64,000 bases of DNA from Areca catechu (lineage: Eukaryota; Streptophyta; Magnoliopsida; Arecales; Arecaceae), in contig CM038043.1 in NCBI GenBank assembly GCA_021397845.1, positions 130,848,013-130,912,012 of the forward strand, given 5' to 3'. Below, piece by piece: positions 1 to 12,499 of the stretch. Each line of letters opens with the position of its first letter. The first letter of the stretch is position 1. Below the pieces are notes generated by a model. That model was not told where the DNA came from. It made no database searches and saw nothing but the letters and a program-made list of their open reading frames with translations. The translations under genes were made by a program, and so were the position numbers.

Positions 1-25
1 GAACAACTTGCTTGTAAGGTCCCAT
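1..25 (-). pseudogene. Element A ORF3, first codons only
   Basis: An ATG at 25-23 on the minus strand opens M-G-P-Y-K-Q-V-V and then runs off the window. ORF3 of E opens M-G-P-R-K and that of B also opens M-G-P-R-K, and all lie at the same place downstream of pol, so this is very likely the start of the same gene. Nothing can be said about the rest of it. Confidence 0.55.
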
Positions 26-249
26 TGCTTAGATTAAAAGATTGGGCAAGGTTTTGGTGGAAATTTGGGGTTTCTAGGGTTTAGAAATCAAAACCTAGGA
101 GGAATTCAACCAAAAAATAGCTACCGAAAGTCCAAATCAAAGAAACAATGGCTATAAACTTGTAACCGGGAGAGGGAATAGTGAGGATACCTTGAAACCT
201 AGTGTCGGTTCAGAGGAGAAAAGATTTGGGGAGAAAAATGGTTCGGGAA

Positions 250-330
250 TCCCTTAAATCTCGGTCCGCTATCGTTCATGTGTCGGCTCACGCATGTGTC
301 AACACATTTTGGTGTCGACACATCGACTTA
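250..330 (-). promoter_or_regulatory. GTCGAC-type motifs and AT-rich box between pol and ORF3 of element A
   Basis: Three copies of a GTCGACAC-type motif, some with one base changed, lie at about 279-329. On the sense strand they are followed about 20 bases later by ATTTAAGG (259-252), a weak TATA-like sequence, and the ORF3 ATG is about 225 bases further on. The same order occurs in C and E. A promoter role is inferred. Confidence 0.45.
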
Positions 331-471
331 AAAACCAAAAATCAGGGATTTCAAGGTCAGATCAAAATCAATTGAAATATGATAATTCTAGAGTCAAATC
401 AATAATGATTGAACATGATTTATCATGAATAAGGTCAAATTAATCTAGTTTGAGTCAAATGTGAAAAAAAT

Positions 472-3400
472 TTAATCAAACGGATTGATGATCCCGAGCT
501 CTCTTCTAATCATACAGAATTAATCTTCCAGAAGAGGTTTAGTTAAAATATTAGCTAATTGAAATTCAGTACCGATAAATTCAAGCAAAATATCATTGTT
601 TTCTATATGATTCCTAATGAAATGATGTCTAATTTCAATGTGCTTACTCTTAGAATGTTGAACAGGATTTTTAGTCAAGCAAATAGCATTGGTATTATCA
701 CATTTAATAGGAGTTCTAGCCAACTTGATTCCAAAGTCTTCAAGTTGTTGCTTAATCCACAAGATTTGAGCACAACAACTTCCTACTGCAATATACTCAG
801 TCTCAGCTGTGGATAGTGCAATTGAAGTTTGTTTCTTACTAAACCATGAGGTTAAGTTAACTCCAAGAAATTGGCAAGTACCACTAGTACTCTTTCTATC
901 CAATCTACAACCAGCAAAATCCGTATCAGAATATCTAATCAATTTAGCAGATGAATTTCTAGAATACCATAAACCAATACTAATAATGCCAGATAAATAT
1001 CTAATAATGCACTTAACAGCCATAAGATGTGATTCTTTAGGTTCAGACTGATATCTAGTACACATGCAAATACTAAATATTATATCTGGTCTACTAGCAG
1101 TTAGATATAATAAGAAGCCTATCATATCTCTGTATAACTTTTGATCTACAGATTTACCATGTTCATCTTTATTAAGTCTACAAGAAAGGCTCATAGGCGT
1201 ACCTATTGGTTTAGTAGTCTCCATTCCAAACTTCTTAATAATTTCTCTTGTGTACTTAGCTTGGTTGATGAAGATACCATCTGTAGTTTGCTTGATCTGG
1301 AGTCCGAGAAAGAAATTGAGTTCTTCCATCATGCTCATCTCGAACTCACCCTACATTAGCTTAGCAAACTCTTGACAAAGAATTTCATTAGTAGCACCAA
1401 AAATAATATCATCAACATATTTTGCACTACTAATAAATCATTATCTTTCTTTTTCAAAAATAGTGTCTTATCAACATTTTCTCTAGAAAACTCATTTTCA
1501 ATCAGAAATTTGCTTAGTCTTTCATACCATGTTCTAGGTGCATGCTTTAATCCATAAAGTGCTCTATGCAATTTGAAAACATAATCAAGATGTGCATGAT
1601 TTTCAAATCCAGGTGGTTGTTCAACAAAAACCTTTTCAGTTATAAAACCATTTAAGAAAGCACTCTTAACATCCATTTAAAATAATTTGAAATTCATAAA
1701 ACAAGCAAATGCTAATAATAGTCTAGTTGCTTCAAGTTTAGCAACAGGAACAAAAGTTTCATCAAAGTCAATCCCTTCCTCCTGATTATAGGCTTTAGCA
1801 ACTAGCCTAGCTTTATTTCTAATAACAATACCATTTTCATCTAATTTATTCCTAAATATCCATTTAGTGCCAATAATTGAAACATTAGATGGTCTTTCTA
1901 TAAGTGTCCAAACATTATTTCTATCAAATTGAATTAGTTCTTCTTGCATAGCATTGATCCAATTAGAGTCTTTTTCAGCTTCTTCAAAACATTTAGGTTC
2001 TACTTGAGATACAAATGCTATATAATCACATTCATTTCTAATTGAAGCTCGAGTTCTTATCCCTTTAGATGGATCAAATAAGATTAATTCCTTAGGATGT
2101 CCATGAGCATACCACCAATCCTTAGGTAGATCTTGATGCTTTGGAGTGTCATCTTCTTTTTCATTCTTATCTTGATCTTCTTCATTTGGTTGAGCTTAAT
2201 CATTCAATGTCAGCTTCTGAAGCTTGTCAACACCTGCACATTCATCAGATGTATCTTCTTTTCTCGAGGATTTGTTAGTAGATTCTTCAAAGACAACATG
2301 TACTGACTTTCTACAACCGAAGTTTGTTTATTAAATACTCTGTATGCCCTGCTTGATATAGAGTATCATAAGAAGATACCTTCATCAGACTTGGCATCAA
2401 ACTTTCTAAGATGATCCTTTCTATTATTCAAAATAAAACATTTACAACCAAAAACTCGTAAATATTTCAAAGTCGATTTTCTTTGGTTCCAAAGTTCATA
2501 AGGAGTTTTCTTTAAAATAGGGTGGATTAAAACTCGATTTAAAATATAACATGCTGTGTTAATAGCTTCAACCCAAAAACACCTTGGCAAATCATTTTCA
2601 CAAAGCATAGTGCGTGCCATTTTTCCCAAAGTATGGTTTTTTCTTTCTATTATCCCATTCTGCTGAGGTGTCTTAGGTGCAGAAAAATTATGTTCTATTC
2701 CTTTTTCATTGCAAAAGTTTTCAAAATCTTGATTTTCAAATTTAGTTCCATGATCACTACGGATACAAACAACTGAAACACCTTTCTTGTTTAAAACTTT
2801 TCGATAAAACTTTATAAATGCTGAAAATAATTCATCTTTTTGTGCTAAAAAGAAAATCCATATGAATCTTGAAAAATCATCCACAATGACTAATCCATAT
2901 CTCTTGCCTCATAGACTTGATGTTCTAGTTGGTCCAAAGAGATCCATATGAAGTAGTTTAAGTGGCATACTAGTAGTTACAAATCCTTTTGGTTTAAAAG
3001 AAGTTTTGACTTGTTTACCAAATTGACAAGCTTGATAAATTCTATCTTTTTCAAAACAAAGTTCAGGTAAATCTCTAACTAAATTCTTTTTACAAAGTTT
3101 TGAAATAAGATACATACTATCATGCCCTAATCTTCTATGCCATAGCCAACTAGTCTCTTCCTTAGTAGAATTCATTGTAATAAGGCATTCTCCATTAGGC
3201 AAAGATAGATCATCTAGGTCTACCAAATAAATATTTCCATGCCTTTTTTCAATGAATTGTACTCCATTTATATCCGGACTAGTAATCATGCAATATGATG
3301 ATTTAAAAACTACTTGAAAACCTTTATCACAAAACTGACTAATGCTTAAAAGAATATTTTCAAACCATCTACTAAAAGTACATTATTAATACTTCTAGAA

Positions 3401-3590
3401 GGAGTTATGTGAACCTTACCAATACCAATGATTTTTCCTTTACCATTATCACCAAAGGTCACACTCCCTCCATTCAAAGCTTCAAGAGAAGTGAATTGCT
3501 TCACATCTCCAGTCATGTGCCTTGAGCAATCACTATCTAGATATCAAAGTCTTTTGTTCTCCTTGGTTGCAAGACACACCCGCAATAAGA
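472..3590 (-). pseudogene. pol: Element A pol (protease, integrase, reverse transcriptase, RNase H), broken
   Basis: On the minus strand the order is: protease (about 3545-3520), H-H-C-C pre-integrase finger with LWHRRLGHDS (3289-2909), integrase core with SDHGTKFEN and TPQQNGIIERKN (2884-2366), reverse transcriptase (1949-1356) and RNase H (1338-472). The protease active site reads D-S-D where D-S-G is expected, and the Trp before it is a stop. The YVDDIIFGAT box is present near 1432-1400 but in a frame shifted from the preceding ORF. About 1960-2360 is broken by stops and shifts. A stop also falls after LTKPLLED, short of the normal C-terminal tail that can be read on to 472. In life it would process gag, copy the RNA into DNA and integrate it. 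Confidence 0.88.
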
Positions 3591-5303
3591 TCAAGCTTTG
3601 TTTTTATGTACCCAAGCCAACTTGGATCCTTTCGGGTTAGCATTCAAAATGGTTCCTTTTGGAACCCACACTTTACCAAAAGAAATGATTTTTCTAAAAT
3701 TACATTGAAATGATTTATGTCCTCGCTTTTTGCAAGTAAAACAAGTAATGCTAGATGATGCAGGTACAAAAAAATTTTTGAAATACTTTTGTTGCTTCTA
3801 TGGTTTATATCCTAAACCTGCCTTATTAAAAATTGCTCTTTGATTGTTTAAGAGTAAATTTAACTTTTCTGAACTATAAATAAATTTCTCAACAAAAGGT
3901 TTTATCTTTTCAAGTTTATTTTTGTATTTAACATTTTCAAGTTCTAAATCCTTGTTTTTCTTTAAAAGATCATTGATAGAAATAACATTTTTAGGTCTTT
4001 TTAAAACTTCATTTTTCATAGATAAAGCATTAATTTTCTTTTCTAAAACATCTAATTTAGATTCAAAATACTAACATCATTAAGTAAAGAATTGTTTTTA
4101 AAAGAGAAACTATTTGCATGCTTTTTCAATTTCTTGTTTCCAGATAAAACTAATTTATAATCATGCATAAGTTCTTCAAAGGCATTCCTAAGTTCATCAA
4201 AAGTGAAATCAATTTTAGTGTCGAAATTTACCTCATGTGTGCCATGAAGCAAAGATTGACAACTTCGGTCTGCTCTTCTTCAGAACTGGAGTCTTCGCTG
4301 TCACTCCAGGTGGCCATCATTGCTTTCTTCCTTAATTTCTCTCTGGATTTCTTGAGGAGAGGACAATCATACTTGTAGTGTCCCAGCTTCTTGCACTCGA
4401 ACCATATAGGTACTTCCTTCTCCTTTTCCTTTTCTTTTCCTTTCTCTTTTTCTCTTCCTTTTTCCTTGGATTGATACTTCTTTTTGTAAGGAAATTTCCT
4501 CCTCTTCATGAATCTTCTAAACTTTCATGCAAGGAGGGCTTCTTCACCTTCATCTTCCTCTTCATCTTCAGACTCATCTATTGAGGATTCTTCTTGAATA
4601 TTTAACTTGAAAGCAATCCCCTTCTTCTTCTTATCCATGTCCATTGATTTTTATTTCAGATTGAGCTCATAAGTCATGAGCGATCCAACTAGCTGCTTAA
4701 GAGGTAACTTGTCGACATCCTTTGCTTCTTGAATTGCGGTCACCTTCGGATCCCATGATGTTGGAAGTAACCTGAGAATTTTATTTACAAGATCAGCATT
4801 AGACATGACTTTACCAAGACTTCTCAACCATTAACAATATTTGTGAATCTTGTATACATATCAGTGATTGATTCATTATGTTCCATTCGAAACATCTCAT
4901 AAGTGTGCACTAACATATTAACTTTAGTATTCTTCACTTGATCGATACCCTCATGGATAACTTCAAGTGTGTCCCATATTTCTTTGGCAGACATGCATGT
5001 AGATATCCTATTAAATTCACTAGGATTTAATGCATAATAAAGGAGATTCATTGCCTTAGCATTGATCACGGATTATTTAATATCATTTTCATCCCAATCC
5101 TCTTCGAGCTTTGGAAGGGAAACACCACTAACCACTACCAAAGGAATATGAGGATCCTTATCAACTACTTTCCATAAATTATAATCAATAGAATGCATAT
5201 AAATTCTCATCCTAGTTTTTCAATAAGTATAGTTTGTACCATTGAAAAATGGTCTATTTGAGGCTTGTCTCTCAACTACACTAGTACCAATTGGGGCTGC
5301 CAT
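3591..5303 (-). pseudogene. gag: Element A gag, broken
   Basis: The ATG at 5303 opens MAAPIGTSVVE, as in the other SIRE-type copies here. A copia-type capsid (UBN2-like) domain follows with the KTRMRIYMHSIDYNLW segment, then an acidic linker, a zinc knuckle near 4415-4370, and a Lys/Glu/Asn-rich coiled-coil tail (4250-3800). The Trp before KTRMRIY is a stop, and the knuckle reads W-F-E-C where C-F-E-C is expected, so its first Cys is lost. The frame ends at a conserved TGA (3593-3591) just before pol. Gag would form the virus-like particle and bind RNA; this copy could not. Confidence 0.82.
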
Positions 5304-5346
5304 AGATCTTTACTCAAGGCAGTAAAGCCCATACACTGAGAACATG

Positions 5347-5358
5347 GCTTTGATACCA
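5347..5358 (-). other. Primer binding site of element A (initiator tRNA-Met type)
   Basis: The sense strand reads TGGTATCAAAGC, one base off the consensus TGGTATCAGAGC that pairs with the 3' end of initiator tRNA-Met. It lies two bases inside the 5' LTR. Confidence 0.88.
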
Positions 5359-5360
5359 CT

Positions 5361-6979
5361 TGTTGCCAAGTAAGCAATCCAAGAGGGGGGGTAAATTGGG
5401 TCTCTAAAAAATTTGACAACTAATATTACTTGATACTAAACAATGCAATCCAATTCAGCAAATAAGTTAGCAATGTACTTTTAAAAATAATTGCAATGCT
5501 CTAAGATAATAGTGCAGTGAAAATAAAGTGCAATAAGTAAAGAGCAAGGAGAGAGAGATCAAGCAATCACAAACACCAAGAACTATAGTGGTTCAGTGCC
5601 AACCAATGCACCTACATCCACTCCCTAAAATTTCCTTGGGAATTCACTATAATCACATGATTATAGTCGACTAGTTTTCCGGGCTCACAAATCAAAACCG
5701 GACTTATTTTCACAAGGCTCACAAGTCACAACCTCACTTGGTTTGACGGGCTAACCAAGAACCTAATTGGTTTTCACAAGGCTAACCAACAACCTCCCTT
5801 GATTTTTTGGGCTAACCAAGAACCTTAGTGGTTTTGCGGGCTAACCACCAACCTAATTGGTTTTCAAGGCTTACCAATAACCTCCCTTGGTTTTATAATA
5901 GGCTAACCAAGAATCCTTACAAGAAAAATGGTTTAAAAGTAAAGAACCAACATAAGCTTTCTAAAACAAAGCGGATATCTCAATGTAGCTCGATGTAGAG
6001 TTGCTTTGCACTTGTTGAAGCCTTTTGAATGCCCAGGAATGGATGATCTTCAATGCTCTTGAAGGCTTTTGAATGCTTGGAGGCTTTCTTTTGCTTGAGT
6101 GTAGTTGAAACTTTAATGAATAGGAGTTAAAGATCACTTTTCTTCTCTCTTCTCAAAACTCTTTAATGTTCTTCAATAATATTGTGTTTTGATTTGATTT
6201 GGAGCATATAAATACCTTTCCAAGGTCTTAAAACTGAATTCTAGCCGTTAAACTTGAAAAACTAGAGGTTGGGGGCAATTTGGGCGAGTTCTGTATTTGA
6301 AAAAACTAGCCATTACTGTTGCTAGAACTCTATGTGTCGACACTTTCTTAGTTGAGTCGACACATAAGGTCGACACTTGATCTTCTTGAGTCGACACTTA
6401 GTTCAACTTGCTACATTCTAATTCTCTGGAAATCTCAGAAGTGTCGACACTTCCTTAGTTGAGTCGACACCTTGAGTCAACACCTTGCTTCCATGTATCG
6501 ACAATTCAGCTATTTGTTCAACTTCTGCAAGTTCTGTAGCTTGAAAGTCTCAGGCGATGTGTTGATCCATGTGTCGACACTTTAAGTCAACACTTCAGGT
6601 CCATGTGTTGACACTTCATCTATGCTATTTGAAACATTGCTGCATACCGGCCTAAGTCAACACTTCATCTCCATGTGTCGACACTTTATGTCATGTGTCA
6701 ACACTTTGAGTCGACACTTCTCTGAAAAATTCATAGAAAGTGCTGAATTTGAGCTGGAACAAGTTTCCATTTGACTTAGCCAACCATTCAACCAACTCTT
6801 GAGTGTCCAAGTCTTCTTTGAGCAATCTTTTCATTCAAACTTGGCTTCTTCAAAACAATTGGGCTTCTTCAAATTTTGTGAGCACCTTTTCAATAGAAAC
6901 ACACTCAAAGCAAATCATTAGTCCTCAACTTATACTTAACCATTTTGCTTATCATTAAAATCAATTAAAGGAGTCAACA
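5361..6979 (-). repeat. 5' LTR of element A (1619 bp)
   Basis: The LTR is bounded by TGTTG (sense start, 6979) and CAACA (sense end, 5361). In sense order it carries a GTCGAC-type motif array (6720-6334), an AACGGCTAG stretch, the TATA-like sequence TATTTATA (6213-6206), a run of repeated AACCAA/GGTT segments (about 5920-5680), and a final GGGGGG tract beside the end. The array lies about 120 bases upstream of the TATA box, as in the other SIRE-type LTRs. The second LTR is outside the window, so age cannot be judged. Confidence 0.87.
6334..6720 (-). repeat. GTCGACACTT motif array in the LTR of element A
   Basis: Roughly a dozen copies of GTCGACACTT or near variants (GTCAACACTT, TGTTGACAC) are spaced irregularly over about 390 bases. 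They lie in the U3 part, upstream of the TATA-like site. Comparable short repeats act as enhancers in known plant copia LTRs such as Tnt1 and Tto1; that role here is inferred. Confidence 0.6.
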
Positions 6980-7150
6980 TATTTCTTCCTACTTTGATAA
7001 GTACATTAAAATTATTGAAAATATTTGGAATCCTGAAATCCTAGAAATTTTATAAAATTAATGATTTAAATACTCGCCAAATTATAGAGCTCACTATTCA
7101 GACTCAAGGGATGCAAACTTGACCCAAATCATAGATCAAATGAGCCCAAA
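6980..7150. other. Flank of element A, nothing recognised
   Basis: This AT-rich stretch lies between the edge of element A and a decayed gypsy-type LTR. I see no coding frame, repeat or signal in it. Confidence 0.4.
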
Positions 7151-9015
7151 ATCAATTAAAAGTCAAATCTAACATAATTTTAGAGCAGGCAGTCCAAGGT
7201 GAACTAGCCGCTTGGTCTACAAAGGCACTAATTAGTCTATAGTAGCCATTATCGCTCAGTTCATGGCTGGGCATCATGGACCATAAGAGTTTTGCACCGA
7301 TCAATGACCAATATGGCGATAGTAGTAAGTAAAGGCGGTGACGATGGCTTCGGTGGTGAAGGGAGATGACTCTAGCAAGGCCAACGGTCGATGGCAATGC
7401 TGGTTCCAGCGATAGTGTTAATCATGGATTGGTTCGGGATCGGCACTGATCTAAGGTGGAATGACACTAGTGCATAGTGATGTGATGGCAATGACATTGG
7501 TGAGCGATGATGATCTAGCGATGGTCCGATGATGGCAATAATGGAAGGGATCCGGTGATGAAGATGCAATCCAAGGCCATAGGGGAACACCTGAATGAGT
7601 AGAGTCGATAGTGAAGATAATGGTTCGACATTGATGGCAAGTGGCAATGGCTTTGGCCATGGAGAAATGGGGGAGAATGGAGTCGATAGTGGAGGTGATG
7701 GCCAGAGGAAACCATGATCCGACGGGGGGGATGGTAGCTCCAACGATGACGAGTATAGCCATAAGGGAGAATCCAAGGATGAGGTCTTCTCCATACTAGC
7801 TATGGCAGTGGTGGCTGCAGATGAGAGGGGTTTCGATGAGGTTTTGGGTAGTGATAGTAGACTTACAAGCATTGTCTAACAATCCAAGCATCATTAAGAG
7901 TGCAATCCAAGGGGCTACAATCTAATCCACGTGAGAAAAATATTGCAATGCTTGATTTGGGAAATGATATATGTGATTGGGCGATCCAGAATGACGGTGA
8001 TCAAGATCCGATGGCTAGCTATTAATTTGATTGGGTTTGGGAAGCGATGTAGTGAGCTAGGCAAGAATCTAGGTGTTTTAATGAAAATTTGATGGCCCAC
8101 GGGCTTCTAAATGTTCAAAAGACTAATTCTACATGGATTGAAGGCCAAATTAGACCAAGATTCAATCTACTTCTAGCCTATTTAAAGGGGACTGGAGGCA
8201 TCAATCAAGGGGCAAGCCAGTAGCTAGCAGCTAACATCTTTTATTTTATTTTTACTTTTTATAATTGGTCTAGGTTGAAGGAGAGGGAGAGGAATAAAGG
8301 AAAGAGATTCTTCAAGGAGACTAGATATTATGACAGAACCCCAAATCTCTAAGAAGATGTATCAAGGAGCCATGCATGATTGAGATGCAGTCTATAAGGG
8401 AGTACAAGTATCCTTTCATTAATTTTTATAATTATTTCTCTTCAATGCAATTGAATAAATACTTTCAATTTCTTTTTAATTTTTTCCTGTTTGATTCCCT
8501 GAATAAATTATCTATAGGTGGGATATATCATTATCCTAATATAATATGATCCATGCTTAACATAGATAATTAATTCTCAGGTTTTTATTCACGTATCTTG
8601 TTAGGATGTATTTAACTAAAATATTAGATAGCCTATACTTATGGGATGGGCCATGATCATAACAGGATATGGTTTATACTCGATAAGATAGATATGCTAA
8701 GGATTAGTTTGCAGGATTCCAAAACAATTATGAATTTTGATTGTTTGGATTAGAAAAGGTATAGAATTTGTATAAATGATTATCAGAAACCTGTAGACAT
8801 CTTTTTATCTTATAAATCCATTGATTTCATAATTAATTTAAATTAGTTAGTTTTAATTGACATATTTCCTACTTTTAAAGAGCTAAATATTTTTCATTTA
8901 TTTTATTTTCTTCATGAAATAATTGCTCTTGATCCCCGAGGATACAATCCCTACTCATTCTAGCTATAGTAGAGAGTTAGATGTTTATTTTTGAACACCC
9001 TACAATAAGTGATCA
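7150..9015 (+). repeat. L1: decayed gypsy-type LTR remnant, possibly a solo LTR
   Basis: The left part (7300-7870) is dominated by GATGG/GGTGATGG-type low-complexity sequence, which gives long but meaningless open frames. The right part (8150-9015) resembles 9950-10400 and 28843-29168 (a TTTATTTT run, TGCATGA, a GATATGG...CATACTC motif, and a terminal AATAAGTGATCA). The end at about 9015 compares with the LTR end at 29168, but no primer site follows, which fits a solo LTR or a truncated copy. The left boundary is uncertain. Confidence 0.5.
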
Positions 9016-10403
9016 CACATATATATCTTCTTCGATTCATGGACCAAACCCTCTGTGCACATAGAGGCACAATCCATGCTACTTCTTCTTATCACCCCTT
9101 GCTACCCTGAGCCACCACATCTCTGCCTTCATCTTCATGCTAAGCCATCATCGCCACTTCATCGCAGCCTTCCTCCTCCCAAGATTTCATTGCTAGCTAT
9201 TCTTCCCAAATGACCACCTCCTCCTTGGTTTTGAGCCACCACCACCCATCATCGCTACTATCTCGAGACCCCAATGCCATCACCCCCTCTCAATTCGATC
9301 CTCCTCCTCATTCTAGGCCTCTATTTCCTCACCACCTGCTACCACCATTCTCCTCTCCATTGCAATCGTAGTCGCCATCCTTTCCAACTCTAACACCATG
9401 ATCTACCATCACCGCTATTCCACCTCCCTACCCTAGTGCCATTCCGCCCCCTCTCAACCTAGCTGGTCACCCATCCTTGCTACCCCAAACCATCATGGTG
9501 TTGCACCCTCACCAGCCTGAGACACTATCGAGACTCCATTGTCAGCCATCTCCTTCCCATTACCATCACCTCTTTCCTATTGCCACCATCACTCATCACT
9601 AGTCATCTTCCCCATTGCAGTCACCTATCCACTGCCACCTTCATGCAAATGAGTCCAACTCAAAGGAGTCCCCAGGCATGAACATCATGATCCATGGCTA
9701 TGCGATGGATCTCAGCCATCCAAAGCATCAAACCAATGACTATGAGCTACCTCGACTTGAGATAGGTGTTGATGTAGTGCAATTAAAGGGATTTTGGTAT
9801 GATTTTAGGTTCGATCAAATGGTTGAAGATGAATCCGACCAGGATTAACATGATCAGCAAGATATAAGTACAATTTGAGCCTGATTTGATATGATCCGAT
9901 ACCCAGAATAATTTCAGAAGTTCTATAAGGAGTGTAGCACATGGTCTTACACTAATTCAGCCTATTTCTTCTCTATAACAAGAGGACCCTAGGAACAAAC
10001 CAAAGTAGTGAGCAGCTACTAAAATATTTTATTTTATTTTGTTTTGTAAAGGGTTCGAGATGGGGAGAAAGAAGATTATGTCAGCTCAACCCATGCATGA
10101 CTAGGTTCCTCCATCTTGGGGAGGGGATAAAGTTCTTCCTATAGCAGATTTGTTTTTCTCTTTCCAATCTTTTATATTTCCTTCGTGCAATATGAATAAA
10201 ATTCTTATTCCCTTTATTTATTCTTGGATTATATTTTCTTGAATGAATTTAATTTTTAATAATTTATTCTTCCAAGAAGACATGTCATGATCTTGAAAAG
10301 ATATGGTTCATACTCAAATAGGGGATAAATTATCTTAAAATAATTTTTTTTATTATATATGGATTTGGGATTATCTATTCTCATAAATAGATGGGTTATG
10401 AAT
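9016..10403 (+). repeat. L2: second decayed gypsy-type LTR remnant, cut by element F
   Basis: The segment begins with Cys-free, His/Pro/Ser-like pyrimidine-rich low complexity (CCACCACC/CATCATC, 9050-9620), the opposite strand composition to L1. From about 9950 it aligns by eye with the right part of L1. It stops where the LTR of element F begins. The matching continuation may be 28843-29168 on the far side of F, although the two flanks appear to overlap by about 120 bases rather than by a five-base duplication. An open frame at 9615-9848 has no recognisable product. Confidence 0.45.
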
Positions 10404-12475
10404 TGGGAAACCTAGGCTATTTTATACAAGCATTTCAAAAATTCTTGAAATATAAATGCAACGAAAACTATAAGACTAAACTATTTAATCTAGTCATTCA
10501 TTAGAATATTTCTACAAATAGCCACAAGATCATGACATGATAATATGCATATAAAGACAAGCTAAAATATAAAATGAATACAAACATGATGTTGTAGACT
10601 TTATCTATAGCTAATGAGATCAACAACTCATTACCTTCTTTCAAGTGGTCAATGATCACCATTGCTGTAAGGTTATGGAAAAAAACTTTGTAAGCCACAC
10701 AGTATATCTAGCTTCTATAGGTGATCCACACAAGAGTTCTTGCCTAATCAGCTCCCTTGGAGTGCTAGCTCCTCTAGAACCTCGTTGGCTAATCTTCCTT
10801 TTTTCTTCTAGACACCAAGACACTTCTGGAACCAAAGAAGAACCTTTAGGATGATAGAATATATGGAGAAGATGAAGTGGTAACCCCTTTCCCTTTCAAC
10901 TCTTTCCAAACCCTAGTAAAATCACTAGGGAGAACACACCTAAAACTCGTTGCCTCATACCCCACTTTAGCTTTTCCTTAGAAACTTAGCTAACCTTTCT
11001 TCCTTCTAGCTAAAAAATTCTTGATCAGCACTTGATCAACCCCTCCCACCCATCAGCAACCCATCTATATAGGTGTTCAAGTGGTTAGGAGGGTGAGGGT
11101 GTTAAGGAGACATAAGGGGAGAGATGTTAGGGAGGTTAAAATCAACTCGAATTCAAAATTCAAGTTGAAATTTAAATACAAAGCTGAACTCAAAATTCAT
11201 ATTTAAATTCAAATTTTGAGATCAATTTAAATTTAAACTCAAAATTCAAATTTAAATAGGACTAAGGTGCATGGTCTAGGTCCAATCTAATTGGGCTTAA
11301 CTCGAGCTCAAACCAAATCATATTTGGTTCTAACCCAAATTTATAGCTCAATCAAATTGAGCAAACTAGCAATCTAATTGCCAATTAATTCTTCGATAAT
11401 TAATCCTCCAATTAATCCTCCTATAATCTATTTGTGACATTGATGAGTCAATACTTAAAAATCTCAAGTATTGACTCACCAAAGTATCGACACTTGGAAA
11501 CATCGACTCAAGGTCAAGTTCAATCATATTGATAATTGAACTCTGAAATGATTCTTAATTGTTAACCAACCATCAAATCAGGTAGAAACTCCTATTATAT
11601 ACGACCCCATAGATTCGAATATTAAGTTGATAGTATAGGAATAATTCCTATACCAATCTTAGTCACCATCTAGCAATGATACCCAATATTCGGATAGGTC
11701 AAAAGTTGCAGAGCAATAATCAAGAACCTCTAGCATATGGTTATCATATAATTCATCGCTTTGACCGTTAATGCTACAGATAACTTTAGGGTTTAACTGC
11801 CAACCCTTAAATAGCTCAACCATAATGTGTCATAACCTCATAAGTCCTATAACTCTTTACAAGAACTATCATGGCCAAGGCTTTACTAAATTAAAACATA
11901 ATAAGACATTCACTCCAACACTTGGAGGGGTCAATCCTATCGCAACTCACACACCGACTTCATAACTGCACCTAGAAACCTTCATCACTAGATTAAAAAT
12001 CTAGGTAGTCTGATATCAAAGTATATTGAGTTGCTTATAAATCATCATGGTGATCTCAAGTCTGAGGGATACTTATATCCTTATCCCTTCTCAAGCAACA
12101 CTTGGTAGAAGAGTGCTCAACATGTGGGCCATGTTTAGTAAAATGTCCTACATTCTACTTGCATGCCACAACAGTGTCTCCACACTTCTTATTTAAGAGG
12201 ACAACTAATCCATATGGCACAGAATGACCTATACTCGATACACCATCATCTTATAATGATATATCATTTCATCACGAACAAATTGTAGGAACTACAAGAT
12301 AAATCCTCTCTTTATTACAAAAGACTATAATTATAAGGACTCCATCACACAAGAGCTTATTACAGAAAGATGCATTATGATGAACTACTAAGAAATACTT
12401 TTATTCATAATAATTCATATACAAAATCAAATGTCTATAAGTTAGACGATTGGTATTAGGACACATTGTCCAACA
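10404..12475 (-). repeat. 3' LTR of element F (about 2072 bp)
   Basis: It starts on the plus strand with TGGGAAACCTAGGC, aligned with TGTTAAAAAACCTAGGC at 18322, and ends with TTGTCCAACA at 12475. Internal matches to the right copy run throughout, for example around 10500/18420, 11040/18960, 11640/19600 and 12150/28505. GTCGAC-like pieces (ATTGACTC, ATCGACAC, ATCGACTC) lie at 11460-11520. An AAATTCAAATTT-rich tract lies at 11150-11250. Confidence 0.85.
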
Positions 12476-12486
12476 ACTTCCACTTA
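12476..12486 (-). other. Polypurine tract of element F
   Basis: The sense strand reads AAGTGGAAGT directly before the 3' LTR start TGTTGGAC. A short purine run at this place primes plus-strand DNA synthesis in LTR elements. Confidence 0.65.
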
Positions 12487-12499
12487 GACTAAAGCCAAT

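Larger units (their letters stand above)
1..6979 (-). mobile_element. Element A: SIRE/Maximus-type Ty1-copia retrotransposon, 3' end off the window
   Basis: Read on the minus strand it runs LTR (6979-5361), primer site, gag, pol, spacer and the first codons of ORF3, and then leaves the window at position 1, so its 3' LTR is not seen. The 5' LTR has the inverted ends TGTTG/CAACA. Order and content match elements B, C and E: gag opening MAAPIG, pol ending in an LTKPL motif, and an extra ORF after pol. The coding frames carry several stops and frameshifts, so the copy is inactive. The lineage call rests on the long LTR, the post-pol ORF and resemblance of gag and pol to the SIRE lineage; it is inference without a phylogeny. 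Confidence 0.9.

Noticed and set aside
7152..7872. Long overlapping open frames on the minus strand (up to 166 codons).
   Set aside because: They lie in GATGG-type low-complexity sequence inside a gypsy LTR remnant, are Ser/Pro/His-rich in several frames at once and show no domain.
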